Below, one piece after another: positions 12,601 through 26,000 of a stretch of DNA of 64,000 bases. The stretch's first letter is position 1, and every line of letters starts with the position of its first letter. The stretch is from positions 20,514,438 to 20,578,437 of the forward strand of contig OZ022588.1 in assembly GCA_963669155.1 (NCBI GenBank), in the 5' to 3' direction. Source of the stretch: Arbacia lixula (Eukaryota; Echinodermata; Echinoidea; Arbacioida; Arbaciidae). The notes below the pieces were generated by a model that worked only from the letters and a program-made list of their open reading frames with translations, made no database searches and had not been told where the DNA came from. The translations under genes and the position numbers were made by a program.

Positions 12601-14024
12601 ATCACAGCGCCAGAGAGGGATAACTCAAAAATTTCGCTCAAAACAAATCACAAGGACTTGTGGACATGTGATTTTGAAACCACTTGTGAATAGAAAATGT
12701 CCGTATGTGCAGCTCGAATGACGCAGCTTTTCAAATATAAATTTATATATGTGAATAATATAAACCAGTAAATAAAGAATGCATACCCCGATGTGGGTAT
12801 TAAATCGACAGTGCCTTCACGAATAGCATGATATCCACAATCTTCAAGGAGACCTTCCCAGAAGTATTGGTAGATGTCCTCAATGCATTTACCTCCCATG
12901 TTTTTCTGCTCAATTCACATGGCTGGGAATGAGTTCATACATTTGAGTTGACACACAAATACGTCTGACATGTGTTGGTGACTGGTCAGGCAAATACCTT
13001 GTGGTAAAAACACAGCTGCTTCTTATAGCGAAAGGGAAAAGCATTATTTTGTGATGCACAATCAGAAGTCTCCTTGGGGTTGCTATGGGCAACGACCCTG
13101 AGAAAGTGCATCTCGTGAGACATTCGATCAGACTGGACTGGACCGTCTGTGTGCTAAGATCAGACAATGCTTCCCAAAGGCAAGTACCCACACATATTCT
13201 GTGTAAAAGAGAGGCTTAAAATCCTTCATAAACAGATAGCTCTAAGATCATAGAGCTATTAAAAAACATGAGAAATTGTTAACAAAGCAATGAAATCATA
13301 AAAGTAGAAAATTTAATAACAAAAAAATGTAGAAATATGTTTACATAAAAAAACATTAAAAGCTGTCATAAAATAAATCAATAACTACAAATCAATCGTA
13401 AGGAACCTATTGAAAAGAAAAGAGTAAAAAGAAAACTTACTCTTTCTGAAATAAAAAAAAAATGAAGTATTAGGTAAACTTTGCACAAGTTTTGCACACT
13501 AAACTATAAAGACTTTTCAATGGCATCACAAAAACTTCATAAAAGCAAGCATCATTTCAGTTCACAGTTACAGTCAATCATGACCACTAAGAAGGGTGAT
13601 TTCACAATTTAAAAGTTAAGACTTGGTTACAAATCTTGCAGATGTGAGACAGCTGGATATAGAGTAGTAGGTTGGTAGTAACGAGTCGCCACTCTATATT
13701 CAATAGTCTCTCCACATCAATAAAAACCCAAGCGTATGGTTCCACTCCAATCCAAAGCCCAACCTGTTAGATGCTAACAAGCAGAAGACAGGGACCATAG
13801 TCATCAAAGCATACTAGCCTAGTTAGTTACTAAAAATGTATGTGGCCGATTGCACTTTAGTAGCTAACTAGGCTTAGTAAGGTTTTATGAATATTTCCAT
13901 GATATGTGAGAGTTTTCACAAACTAGTAGGCATAGCTGCAAACATCCCATCAGAGCCGTGTCTTATAAGGAATTGCAATTGATCGCAGCTTGACTTGCAA
14001 TTGACTTCAATAACAACCCTGCAC
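9601..14024. other. Long intergenic stretch without a supported gene
   Basis: Both strands hold only short open frames without family motifs. The longest (11694-12077, 127 codons) has no flanking splice logic or recognisable domain. The stretch is AT-rich and likely old repeat sequence. Confidence 0.4.
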
Positions 14025-14104
14025 ATTACAGATAGGGGATTGAACTTGCGATTGATTCAGATCAATTACAGATAGGGGATTGAACTTGCGATTGATTCAG
14101 ATCA
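14025..14104. repeat. Two tandem copies of a 40-bp unit
   Basis: The 40-bp unit beginning ATTACAGATAGGGGATTGAA occurs at 14025-14064 and again, identically, at 14065-14104. Confidence 0.9.
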
Positions 14105-14143
14105 ATCGGAACTCTGTATAAGATGGAACCCAGGAACACATCA

Positions 14144-14301
14144 GGGCCCTGTTGCATAAAACTTACCATTGATGGTAACTTTGCTACCAATGGCAACTCC
14201 TATGAAAACCTTGAATTTGATTGGCTGTCGAGCGATGTTACCATGGTAGTTACCATTGATGGCAGAGTTACCATTAATGGTAAGTTTTATGCAACGGAAC
14301 C
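14144..14301 (+). mobile_element. Palindromic MITE, GGGCCCTGTTGCA family, copy 1
   Basis: It begins GGGCCCTGTTGCATAAAACT and ends with the approximate complement TAAGTTTTATGCAACGG. Inner ACCATTGATGGTAA palindromes recur on both arms around a core reading CTTGAATTTGATTGGCTGTC. The same layout is seen at 19624, 23403 and, inverted, 14383. Confidence 0.8.
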
Positions 14302-14382
14302 TACTTTGCTCATGAGTGGTTTTTGACTCCAAAGAAATCTCTTGTTGGAGTCATCCGAGTGTCACCACTGAATTAGTCATCT

Positions 14383-14520
14383 GGGCCCGTTGCATAAAAT
14401 CTACCATTAATGGTAACTCTGCTGTCAATGGTAACTACCATGGTAGCACCGCTCAACAGCCTATCAAATTCAAGGTCTCCATAGAAGTTGCCATTGGTAT
14501 CAAAGTTTAATGCAATAGGT
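14383..14520 (-). mobile_element. Palindromic MITE, GGGCCCTGTTGCA family, copy 2 (inverted)
   Basis: It begins GGGCCCGTTGCATAAAAT. The core appears as the reverse complement (CAGCCTATCAAATTCAAGGT), so this copy lies in the opposite orientation to the one 80 bp away. Confidence 0.75.
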
Positions 14521-15551
14521 ACTATGATCATGGTCTTTAATTATGCAGACAAAATTTCAAGGGGTCTCTTTTAAATTTTGTCCAAGTAACAAAAAAATCA
14601 TGTCCACAGTGAGGGCCCTGGTACAAAACAGTTTGGATATCCAGCGCACCAACAATCTTTCACAAAATGAGCAGGGTGTTTGAGTCCCATTTTCAAGATT
14701 GGGGTAACCCTCTCCCCCATAACTTGCCAACTTGGTGTGCCAATACAAAGCATGGTAAATGTGTTCTGGATGGTCCATCTGGACCATTTATCATATCAAA
14801 TGAACGAGCTCCAGTGGTTCTCCGGAAAGTCTGCAGGTGCTATGTTCAGCAACCAGAAAGGGAACTAGTGTCTTATAGAGACATTCACACATTTTGAATG
14901 GCTAGATTCATTCTTTCTTTTTTTTTGGTTTAAGTTATTTTTATGCTTTCTTGAAAACAAGGTTGCTTTGCCACCGAAGAGCTGTTGCAAGAATGTAAAA
15001 AATAATGTACAAGTTAAGGCACATGAATGGCTTCAACGCAACTCATTAGCAAAAAGTCAGGAAATATCAGCAAGCTATAAAATGTCTCAGCAGTTTTACA
15101 ACTGCGGTTTCAATAAATCAATACAAGGCGATAGCGTGAAAACACACAATGTCAGAAATCAGTGGCATGGCCATTTCCACACGATGTTCATCTTATCACT
15201 AGGATGGCACTGCCATTGGATAACACCATATGCCCTTACATATGATCCATACACAGAAAACATTTCACAATACCTGCAAATAGGAAATCCATTCATTTGT
15301 GCTAAGTTTTAAAGCCAAGCTCCCCATACAGAGTTCCACAAACTGATTTCTCCATATGTTTCCTCAGAACATGAGATCACATTAATGGTACTCTTTCTAT
15401 TTTCCTTTTTTTTCTCCAGTCCTAAGAAGGTAGCATTACAGAGAGCCACAAATGTGCCCTGCATTCATTCTTCCTTCAAACAATCAATCAACATTCAACA
15501 CCACATGATTACTCATTACTGATACCCTGCATACTGAGAATTAAGCCAGGA
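14521..15551. other. Intergenic; no gene supported
   Basis: A short palindromic word (GGATGGTCCATCTGGACCAT, 14769) lies in it. Overlapping open frames at 14667-14897 and 14968-15312 show no domain and no conserved codon pattern visible by eye. Confidence 0.35.
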
Positions 15552-15914
15552 TTGTCATGCGACTGTCACAGTACTGTCTCAGGCCTGTCCCATCACTGTC
15601 ATGTGACTGTCATGATAAAATCCCAGGACTGTCACGGTACAGTCCAGGTAAAATCCCAGGACTGTCACTCAACTGTCATGCGACTTTCCCAGTACTGTCC
15701 CAGGCCTACACCATTACTGTCATGTGACTGTCATGATAAAATCCCAGGACAGTCACAATTATATCTCTGGACTGTCACTCAACTGTCATGCGACTGTCAT
15801 GGTATTGTCCCAAGCCTGTTCCATCACTGACATGATAAAAACCCAGGACTGTCACGGTACTGTCACAGTAATATCCCAGGACTGTCACATTACTGTCACG
15901 ATACTGTCCCTGGA
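15552..15914. repeat. 11-bp minisatellite, 33 units without indels
   Basis: The block divides exactly into 33 units of 11 bp (363 bp), most of the form CTGTCAYRNNA, with variants AAATCCCAGGA and CTGTCCCAGGC. Sets of unit types recur every 10-11 units (for example CTGTCATGATA then AAATCCCAGGA at units 6-7 and 17-18, and again near unit 26), a higher-order repeat of about 110-121 bp. The open frame through it is a by-product of the repeat. It lies 1.1 kb past the DOLPP1 stop and could be in that 3' UTR. Confidence 0.9.
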
Positions 15915-17014
15915 CCATGTACTTTGAATATCTCCTGTAGCACACAGGATGCTTCTCTGGAGCATCAATGCATATTGCAAGAGCCAAACGTGTAGCAGCA
16001 GTCTGGTATAGATTTCAAGATTTACCTTAGTTTTCACACCTGGCAAGTGATGTTACAGGCAACAAATAGATAAACACAAACACAGGTTGTTTGGTCAAAG
16101 ATTATCATTCAGTCTTTGGAGAAAAAAATGCAGACATATATTGAATGCACAGCTTTCAAACCCCTCTGTCATAGATCATAGCCTGTAGCATCCGAAGTGC
16201 TTAAGCCGAGCACCACTCATATCGTGAGCATGTGCATTGGGTACACCTGATGACGGTAAAGCATGAGTCTCACATCGCCAAGACAATAAAAGTACACAGA
16301 TAAAAGTCTCACGGGATGGTCGCAATGATCGTCATAGCTTTTGCTGACTCGGGCATGAAACAAAAAAAAAATGACTGAGCATGCGGTGTGCATGATCGGG
16401 ATTCCTTCCAGAGACCTCTGCCAGCACAAGCAAAAGGTGTTGCTTCTATTCGCTTGCTTCACCAACATGCAACAACAATTTGTCAGGCTTGAAAATGCAT
16501 ATTCAAAGCAGGTGAGGATGGGGTGTACATGAAGATGACAAAGTCAAGAAGCATGAGGCTTCATGAACCGGAAGAAGGTGACTTCCAGAAGTTGAACAAA
16601 AAGGCTACCCTCAGGTGCTTTGGCCATATTGGCGATAGCAAGAGTTGCGAGACCGCAGAGTGGTCTTCAGGCAGTCATCCACATTGTCCTGCTTGCTTTT
16701 CAAATGAACATCAATGATTTCATGTAATACCAATCACTCCTTCAGATTATATCTCTTCAATATCTTCACGTTATTTATGAATAACACAGAATCTTTTTAT
16801 AATACAAATGATAATCCTCATACTAAATACATGTATATGAATCAGCGTCCAAGCATCCGTGAGCAAGGAATTCAAAGCTGTCTATCGCCATCTTGTGATT
16901 AGGACTGATATAAAAATGACAATTTTGATGATGCCCCCGTGGAGCGGCCAGACGACAATAAAAAGCGATAGGGGCGGAGCTTCTTCAGGAACGGGGTTAA
17001 AAGGGCGTGTCCAG
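15915..17014 (-). other. 3' flank or 3' UTR of DOLPP1
   Basis: This is the sequence just downstream of the DOLPP1 stop codon on the minus strand. The polyadenylation site was not identified with confidence. No other gene is seen. Confidence 0.4.
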
Positions 17015-20000
17015 TCATGAACTCTTGTTACCCAACTTTCGTTGTCTGGTCCTGCATGGTGATGGTGATGGTGAGAAAGGAAGGAGGAGAACAAGGAGCA
17101 AGGGTTGAGGGGGATGGATGGGGGTGAGGGGGGGGGGGGGGGAGTGGGGGTGGAGGGGAGGGGTAGGTGGAGGGGAGGGGAGGGGTAGGGGTTGAGAGGC
17201 AGGGAAGAGGGGGTTGAGAGGAAGTGAAGAGGGGGTAGAGAGGAAGGGAAGAGAGAGAAAGGTTAACTCTCTATGTGACAAGAACTGTTCATCCGAGTAC
17301 CCTTAAGTAATGTCTGCAGAGGGTTTATCTCCAAACGTTTGCATTCTCATGACTCCATAAATGGGTACTCGTGAGGGGATTAAAAAAGTCAGTTCTTTCC
17401 ATAGACTCAGAGCTCATTGTGCGTTCTTCTGTATGAAGCACACACTTAATAAACTAACACTTTTTGCCATCCTCTGAACAATATACAACATCGCATTTCA
17501 GTGCTTTGATTTGAATGCACTTTTAACATAGCCCTGCATAAAACTATACCACAATCTTTATCCTTAGAACATGAATGGCTACACACAACATAATTCTTTT
17601 TTGGAACAGAAGGCATCAACATCCATTTACAATTCCCTAGAATGCATGTCAAGTTTAAGTATTGACAGACTGTCTGTCTACAAAGACCCTTTAAATGATA
17701 TAGATAAGCCCGGGATCGTCTTCTCAGTGATATCAGTCACCATCTGCAATCTACGGCAGACAGCTAGGAAGATGATCTCAAGCGCCACCACATGTTGTCT
17801 CCTTTGAGCATCCTTTTGCCTGAGCTTTGACTACAGTGATGGTATTCTGAAAATTGTCTCATCTCTAACACTGTTGCATCTTCACACATACAATAAAGTT
17901 AGTACTGTGAATTTTTTTTTTTTATCTTTTGTTCTCTTTCCTCCTTTTAGTTAACATGTAATTAGCAGACGCACTTGCGTGTACTTCAGAGTCTTAAAAG
18001 TAATAATAATAATAATAAACAATTTTTATATAGCGCATCACACATATACATAAGAAAGTCTCTATGCGCATTAAGGAGCAAAGAAAAAGAACAAGGCACT
18101 AGCAATATTGTGTCTTGCCCACTTGCGAAAATAACCAGAAATATCGCGATCTCCGTTGCTACGCAAAAGAATTGTATCCCTGACCTCAAATGACCTTTGA
18201 CCTTATCCTGTGACCTCCAACGGTACCATAACATGAAGGTACCCCCAGTGCATCTATGACCCAAGTTAGGTTGTAATCCAAGCAACCTATGTGAAGTTAT
18301 TTGTCAAAAGAGAGTCTTGCAGGTAAACTTTAACGTATGACCTCAAATGACCTTTGACCTTATCCTGTGACCTCCAACAGCACCATAACACGAAGGTACC
18401 CCTAGTGCATCTATGACCCAAGTTAGGTTGTAATTCAAGCAACCTATGTGAAGTTATTTGTCAAAAGAGAGTCTTGCAGGTAAACTTTAACGTATGACCT
18501 CAAATGACCTTTGACCTTATCCTGTGACCTCCAACGGCACCATAACATGAAGGTACCCCCAGTGCATCTATGACCCAAGTTAGGTTGTAATCCAAGCAAC
18601 CCATGTGAAGTTATTTGTCAAAAGAGAGTCTTGCAGGTAAACTTTAACGTATGACCTCAAATGACCTTTGACCTTATCCTGTGACCTCCAACGGTACCAT
18701 AACATGAAGGTACCCCCAGTGCATCTGAGACCCAAGTTAGGTTGTAATCCAAGCAACCCATGTGAAGTTATTTGTCAAAAGAGAGTCTTGCAGGTAAACT
18801 TTAACGTATGACCTCAAATGACCTTTGACCCTATCCTGTGACCACCAACGGTACCATAACATGAAGGTTCCCCCAGTGCATCTATGACCCAAGTTAGGTT
18901 GTAATCCAAGCAACCTATGTGAAGTTATTTGTCAAAAGAGAGTCTTGCAGGTAAACTTTAACGTATGACCTCAAATGACCTTTGACCCTATCCTGTGACC
19001 TCCAACGGCACCATAACATGAAGGTACCCCCAGTGCATCTATGACCCAAGTTAGGTTGTAATCCAAGCAACCCATGTGAAGTTATTTGTCAAAAGAGAGT
19101 CTTGCAGGTAAACTTTAACGTATGACCTCAAATGACCTTTGACCTTATCCTGTGACCTCCAACGGTACCATAACATAAAGGTACCCCCAGTGCATCTATG
19201 ACCCAAGTTAGGTTGTAATCCAAGCAACCCATGTGAAGTTATTTGTCAAAAGAGAGTCTTGCAGGTAAACTTTAACATTTGTGACGGACGACGGACGACG
19301 GACGGACGCCATTTGGATCCCTTAGTCTCGCCTTCACCTCCGGTGGGCGAGACAAAAATTAGGTTACTGAATTCCTTAAATCATTTTGACATTTGGAATA
19401 AGTGTGTTTTAAGGGCAGACTTAAACTTATCTATAAATAGTTCTTATTGGCTGACAGACATAGGCCCCTCATATAAATCAATATTGATGGGTTTAAAAAA
19501 AAATAAAGAGGCAATCCTCAGAGATACACAACAACGTTACGACAATATTAGTGCACTATTATCTCAGAAGGATACAACAATTGGATAAGACAAAAGATAA
19601 GACAATTTCAGAATACCAACCCTGGGCCCTGTTGCATGAAACTTACCATTGATGGTAACTTTGCTATCAATGTTAATTCCCATGGAAACCTTGAATTTGA
19701 TTGGCTGTCCAGCGATGTTACCATGGTAGTTACCATTGAAGGAAGAGTTACCGTTAATAGTAGGTTTGATGCAATGGGACCCAGGTACATATTTGACTGT
19801 GGCCGAATCTCAGTGGCACACACTACTAGCTTATTACCATACCTTGCTTCTGTCCTGGCTGTGGTGTACTCAAACCACAGAACGTTGGGGATGAGGGTCG
19901 AGTCTCGGATCAGGAAATATTCACATACGGGCCAGGACACCAGGTACGGAAACAGGGGAGTCAAAATGGCCTGGAAGGAAGATAACAGAAAAGAAGAAGA

Positions 20001-23000
20001 TCAATGTAATGTTAAGTCATTGTGATCATGCAAGGATATTTGTGAGAAAATGCACACTTGATTTTTCAAGGTTGAAGCTCTCATTATCTTGTATCTCCCA
20101 CTTGTGTAATATATTTCCTTAGTAGAAAAGGATACTAACCAAAGCTAACGGTCAAAGTCCACTAGGAAATGTTCACATTTCCTGACAGGTTGAAGTGAGA
20201 AAATCAGATTCTGAAATCAGATTCTGAGAACACTTGGAATACATGCAGCTTTACAAAATTATCAAGCATATATGTGAAATCTTTCTCTCATGGATGTATT
20301 TATGTGTTCTTTCAAGGGGCAGACTTATTAGAAAGACAAAAAGAAAAATGTGTTTTACTGCCAACAGAGCATTTATAGCAAAGTGCAAAAATGTCACATT
20401 GCAATCTACAATATATACATGACATCAATCAATAAAACATTAATCTACTACAAGGTTTTTGTCCCCAGTCATTGGAAATTCAAAGTGTACATTCTATGCT
20501 CCAGCATCAACACAGACAATACTGTATACAAGATATGGACACAAAGAGCAAGTCATGAATTCTATGATGTCGTCATATTAAACCAAATACTGTAGCCTTG
20601 AGTCACTTTTTGGGACACTGTGTAATGCCTCTCTTTGCCGAACTGCCACATGTCCATCTGACCTCACCATTCCATCTTTAGACAATGTCTCGTTATCTCA
20701 CGCCATGATAGCAGCATAACAAAGGAGGTCATTAGTCTGATAAAGAATCAATGACATGTTGCAAACTGGCCTTGGATAGGCTGAGATTCCTGTGTAAAGT
20801 ATGACTGAAAGGTATACAACCACACTCAAATACATTCATGTGGTAGAACTGGTACCAATTCTAACCACTATCACATCAACATCAACCATTTTTAATAAAT
20901 CATAATGTAAATCAATGGGGGGGGGGGGGGGGGGGGGCTGTCTTTATACTGAGGTAAAGCATGTGTAATTTAAATGTAATCATTTGTTTTCAATTGATGC
21001 ATCTTATTTCAATTTCATATATTGAAGATCAACATCATGATGACGATCAATCACATTGAAAAAAAATTTGTGATTTTGTTCAAGTGTGAGATTTAATACT
21101 GAGTCTGGAGCATTGAAGGGGAAACAACATAAAAGTTATTTTGTTTTTACACACACATCAATACCAAACTGAAATCACATGAATAAATTCTAAAAAAAAA
21201 AGTCTGCCTCCCCTCCCCCCCCCCCCCCCCACCCCACCACCCAACCTCCTCCTCTTCCACACACAAGTAATCCTCAGTAAGATTTTCCTTATTTCGTGAG
21301 GATCATAGCTTCTGGGATACACTAATATGATGGCTCCTCTCAATAACATTTCCCTTGTATAGGACATTCATAGGAGATCCCATGTAACCTTCACAAGAGC
21401 CCCTGGCCCCCATATGCATCTGAACATGTGGGAGGACAAACATGGATACATACCTGAGTAATAATAAACCAAGGCACAGCAAGAATGATTCCTAGAAGTG
21501 CTCCACAAACAACTTGCCTCAGCGTGTGATATTTCAGATATACCCTGCATGAACATGAAACATGATGACAATGTCATGAGTTGCCAGAAACTCTAATATT
21601 AAGTAAACTTTCTTCCCCAAATGCGTGGGAAAACTGCGATTTGACATACAACTTCATTGTGAGAGACCTGTCATATAGTATCATTGTACCACATTAAGTC
21701 AAATATTTCACAATAAATTAATCATTCATCTTTTAATAGGGCATATAATGATATTAATCAAGAGTGATTATGATAAATAGTATTTTCTTTCAACCTTTAC
21801 ATTAAACTTGTTATAGGCTTTTGTTAAAAAAAAATTTTCATTGCATTTGAGGTTAAATTTAGATTGCATCGAATGATGCCCACTTTTTGTTTTATCTTGT
21901 AATCTTCTTAAAAAAAACAAGATCAATATTCTGGTTTTCCTAGTTGAATCACAAGTAGTCAATTCTGGAAATTACTGGTAAGTGAACCAAAGTCAACCCC
22001 TCAGCTTTATGGCAATCACACTGACATTATTTCAAAAGTAATACTGCAGTACTGGCTCGGAGCTATATAGCTGTAAATATATATTTTACAATTTCTTATA
22101 CACCTCTTTGTACATGTTTATATTCTACCTGGTGAAATGCATGCCTATGTAGATTTAATAGTATGATATTAATCTACATGTAGTAGGGTATAGAATGTGG
22201 GGTTCATATGGAAATGTGCTGAAATACAGGAGAGAGGAAATATGGTATGTACTGGGTTCTTCCTTATTTGGGCAACGAGAGAAGGCTCTCTAAACAAACA
22301 GGAAGTGAATGACAAGGAGGTTGACATATTATACACTTTTTTTCCTGCATGTAGTTTCTAGAATAAACAATTGTCTCAAATGTACGACATTCACACAGAG
22401 AGCTAGATTACATGTGCAGATATTTATGGAACAGAGAGAAGAGAGGGACGTTGGGGCAGGAGAAGAAATTAAAGGTAAAGAACAATAAGAAGGAGAAGAA
22501 GAAAAAGAAGTAAAAGGAGATGGAAGAGGAAAAGAAGATTAATAGGAAGAAGGACGAGATGGGAGAACAGACTAAGAAAACAAACAAGAAGAAATGAGGA
22601 GGAAGTGAACAAAGAGATGGTGTATGAGAATAAGGAGAAGGGAGGAAGAGAGGGGAGATATGGAGTATGAAATAAGGACAAGCAGAACGAGGATTCATAA
22701 GAGAAAGGAACATGAGACTTGAGTTTTGAACTGCTGTTTGAATGAAGTCAATGTCATAGTCAAACACTTGATGATATTGAGCACAGAGAGAAGATTTACC
22801 AAACAGACAGCACTTACTGTACATGTCATATACTGCTAAACATATTCACAACCCTGTCACCTACATGTATTCAATAAGTACTCAGTACTGCCTATGTTTA
22901 GCTTTATACATTTTGTAACAAATATCACACAATAAACAGCCTTTTTGATGGAGCAGACAGGTCTTTTACACCATTCCTGGCAAGAACCCAGCATGTAAAA

Positions 23001-26000
23001 GTTAAAGGTAAGGGACAGAAGTGTAAAATATTATGCGATCATAATCATGGCAGAACATTGTGATGTCTCACAATCTGGATCACTAATATGCTTTACTTTT
23101 TACAAAAAAGATGGGGTAAAACTACTAAAGGCTATCAAAGAGCTAAATGCTGAACTAGGTTAGGGTTTCACCTTTTGTATGCCACACAAAAATCTGCTTT
23201 ATGGGATTTGTGTGAATTAGTGCTGATATTATTCCCAAGTGGTACATGTCTGTTAAAAGTGCATGATCGTCAGTATCGATGGGGTGTGGAGGTGCGTACA
23301 GGCTTTTCGAAAGGCCCATGGCCCATTGACTTGTCGACATTGCTTGCGTGTTACATGCTCGTCGGACTGGTAACATAACAGATCAAACTCCACAAAGGTG
23401 ACCTAGGCCCTGTTGCATAAAACTTACTATTGATAGTAACTTTGCTATCAATGGCAACTTCTATGGAAACCTTGAATTTGATTGGCTGTCCAGTGATGTT
23501 ACCATGGTAGTTACCATTTATGGCAGAGTTACCATTAATGGTAAGTTTTATGCAACGGGACCCTAGTCTACACGAAGGTACGGATGGATGGCTATGCTGC
23601 TGTGCTCATACACACATGCGCACACTACTGATTGTGTGTACATGTATGCACCGAAGCGCATCAAAGATTGCTGCTGATATCGTACGCACGCAAGATCGCA
23701 ACTGTCAAAGTTTTACCTATCTTGAAGGTGGGGCCAATAGAACCGTCGCTGAACGCAGCGCCCTCTATAAAAGATATTGCACAACAAGAGCTCAGATGAA
23801 TGTGCCTTTAAGGGTTAACTCACCTGCTACTAGATACTAGTAGAGCAAGAAGTAAGACTCCACTGGCCGACACATGTCTCCACACTTGCTCAATAAATAT
23901 AGTGTTGTTAGGCTGATGAAGTCTGTGGAGAAACCAGAGAGGGAGCACAAACAGTAAGTGAAGAAGACACACATTTATCGAGGTCCACCTTATGCAACAT
24001 AGGATATAACTTGATATCATGATCCTTCTATAAACATGGGTAGCGCCATATGCATGCAAGGTATGTTTCGCACCTGTTCCCGACTCATTCACTTCATAGT
24101 TTTAGATGCAAATCAGTTTGTAATGGACCATTTTTGTTGTGTATTCAAATTTTATTTGTGTCATTCAAACAATATTACATGATTAATGGTCACCCCACAG
24201 CTTGTCTGAGATTTGTCCAAGTGCAACAACTAATAGATTCAGAGTGCGTTCCACCCATTGAAACAGCAGTACGAAATACAGGTCTGTTTTATAATGCGTT
24301 AATACCCAGTTTGGGGGAAAGTTGGGAATAGTTAAATACATTACAAAAACAGCTTATGTCCAGTAAATGAATGATCACATCTTTTTACAGGCAAGGTTCA
24401 TGTGCTACAGTCATTGTAGCAGTAATTACCAACATCATTATACAAGGTGGAACAATGCAGAATCATTTTTGGTTATTTGCAGAGTCATCTACATAGTGTA
24501 CATAGAGTTTGGCGGTTTCAATAGGTAACAACACGGCAAGTGTTGCTTTGCTGGGCAAGCAGAAAACAAAAGAATATGCACCATGTTGTTCCCTATTCAA
24601 CCAGAGTTGGCTTAACTCTATGCATGATATAGATGGCTCTGGTTATTTGTACCTGCCTTCTCTCACACTGAACTACATGTGAGTGTACATTAGGTGCTTA
24701 TCTTTCTACTACATATAGATGTTTCTGACAGGAATGCTACATGGAAATTGTGCAAACTTACCAATAAAAGTTGAGGGAAAAGGACCAAATTATCTTTCCA
24801 CACTTATTTTGCAATTATTTTACCAAATATGGTTTAAATGTTGTGATTTCTGCCCTGAATATAATTACAGATTCTCTATTTGCAGAACCATTTACCAGAA
24901 GAAAGACACTATTATTGATGCAAGATTTACAGTTAAAAGAGAAGTTTAAGGCAGGAGAGAGCTGAGGAGTTGTAGACCAATGTATTTTGATGAAAAAAGT
25001 GGTATTGTGGTACATCAACCATTATGGTTTGTGACTGTACAGTAATTCTCACCTTATATAAATAAATAGCACTGTATAGGTGGCAAAGAACCACATGAAT
25101 TGTGAGTGACTGGATGGCATGCCATACTCTGTCCGCACAGTGTGTAGAGTATCGTTCCCTGCAGAGGAATACAAATGCAAAGTGTTTAAATTTAACAGGC
25201 AGTTGAGATTTGGGGGGCATGTACATTGTTATGTTGGCTCGTAAACGTTGGCTTTGAAGGGGACGATAAATGGGAAAAGAAGCAAGGGAAGGAGGTGGGT
25301 TACTTGTATTTCTAAGCAGCATGACTGACTGGTTAGCAGATGAAGGGGCTGTTTACAATTATATGAAGCTGATACAAATGGCTCAGAACAGAGAGTTGTA
25401 GAATTCCATGCATGTCTATGTCACATGATATGGCTTTTAGAGAGATAGTGATTGAATATAATGGGCAGATTGTAGATAAAATGTCCATGTACATGTATAG
25501 TGTAACCTTTTTTGCACACAAAAATCATATTCAATACCACAAGTAAAATCCAGATTGTGAAATACGAAACAGAACATTTACAGTGTACATAGAATTCATA
25601 GAAGCATACTTCTTTACAACTCAATATAATCTTCAATTTTTCTAGACACCTGTCAAAACCATTCATCAAAAAGCAGGCAAGAAATATTCCTGATTACAGT
25701 CTGATTGAGTATCTCAGTGCAAGGTCTGCTGGTACTAGAAAATATTTAAGAAGACCTACCCAAACTCTATGATAAAGTAAACTAATAAATACCCATCAAG
25801 ACACTTCTGAGTGCCGATATTCTGGGAGAAGTTCTGACAGTGTTTTCTTCAATATACTGTGATATGATTTAGACAGGTCTGGGCCATGTTCCATATATGG
25901 TTTTGATTATTGTAACAAACCATCTATGCTAAGTACCATGGCAACAGCCACAGAACTCTTATTATTGCACCTGTTGCTATAGTAGTTACCAGTGATGGTA

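Noticed and set aside
15552..15830. 92-codon Cys/His-rich frame that looks like a small metal-binding protein
   Set aside because: The Cys/His pattern (SCDCH...) arises from the 11-bp repeat and changes frame every unit; not a gene.
15552..15914. CRISPR-like repeat array
   Set aside because: Units are 11 bp with no spacers, in animal nuclear DNA.
19608..20025. 118-129-codon frames on both strands around 19.6-20.0 kb
   Set aside because: They are explained by DOLPP1 exon 7 running into intron and by the MITE at 19624-19782.
22408..22824. 138-codon Phe/Ser/Leu-rich minus frame
   Set aside because: It reads through an AGAAG-rich tract of low complexity in DOLPP1 intron 5; no membrane-protein family or splice signals recognised.
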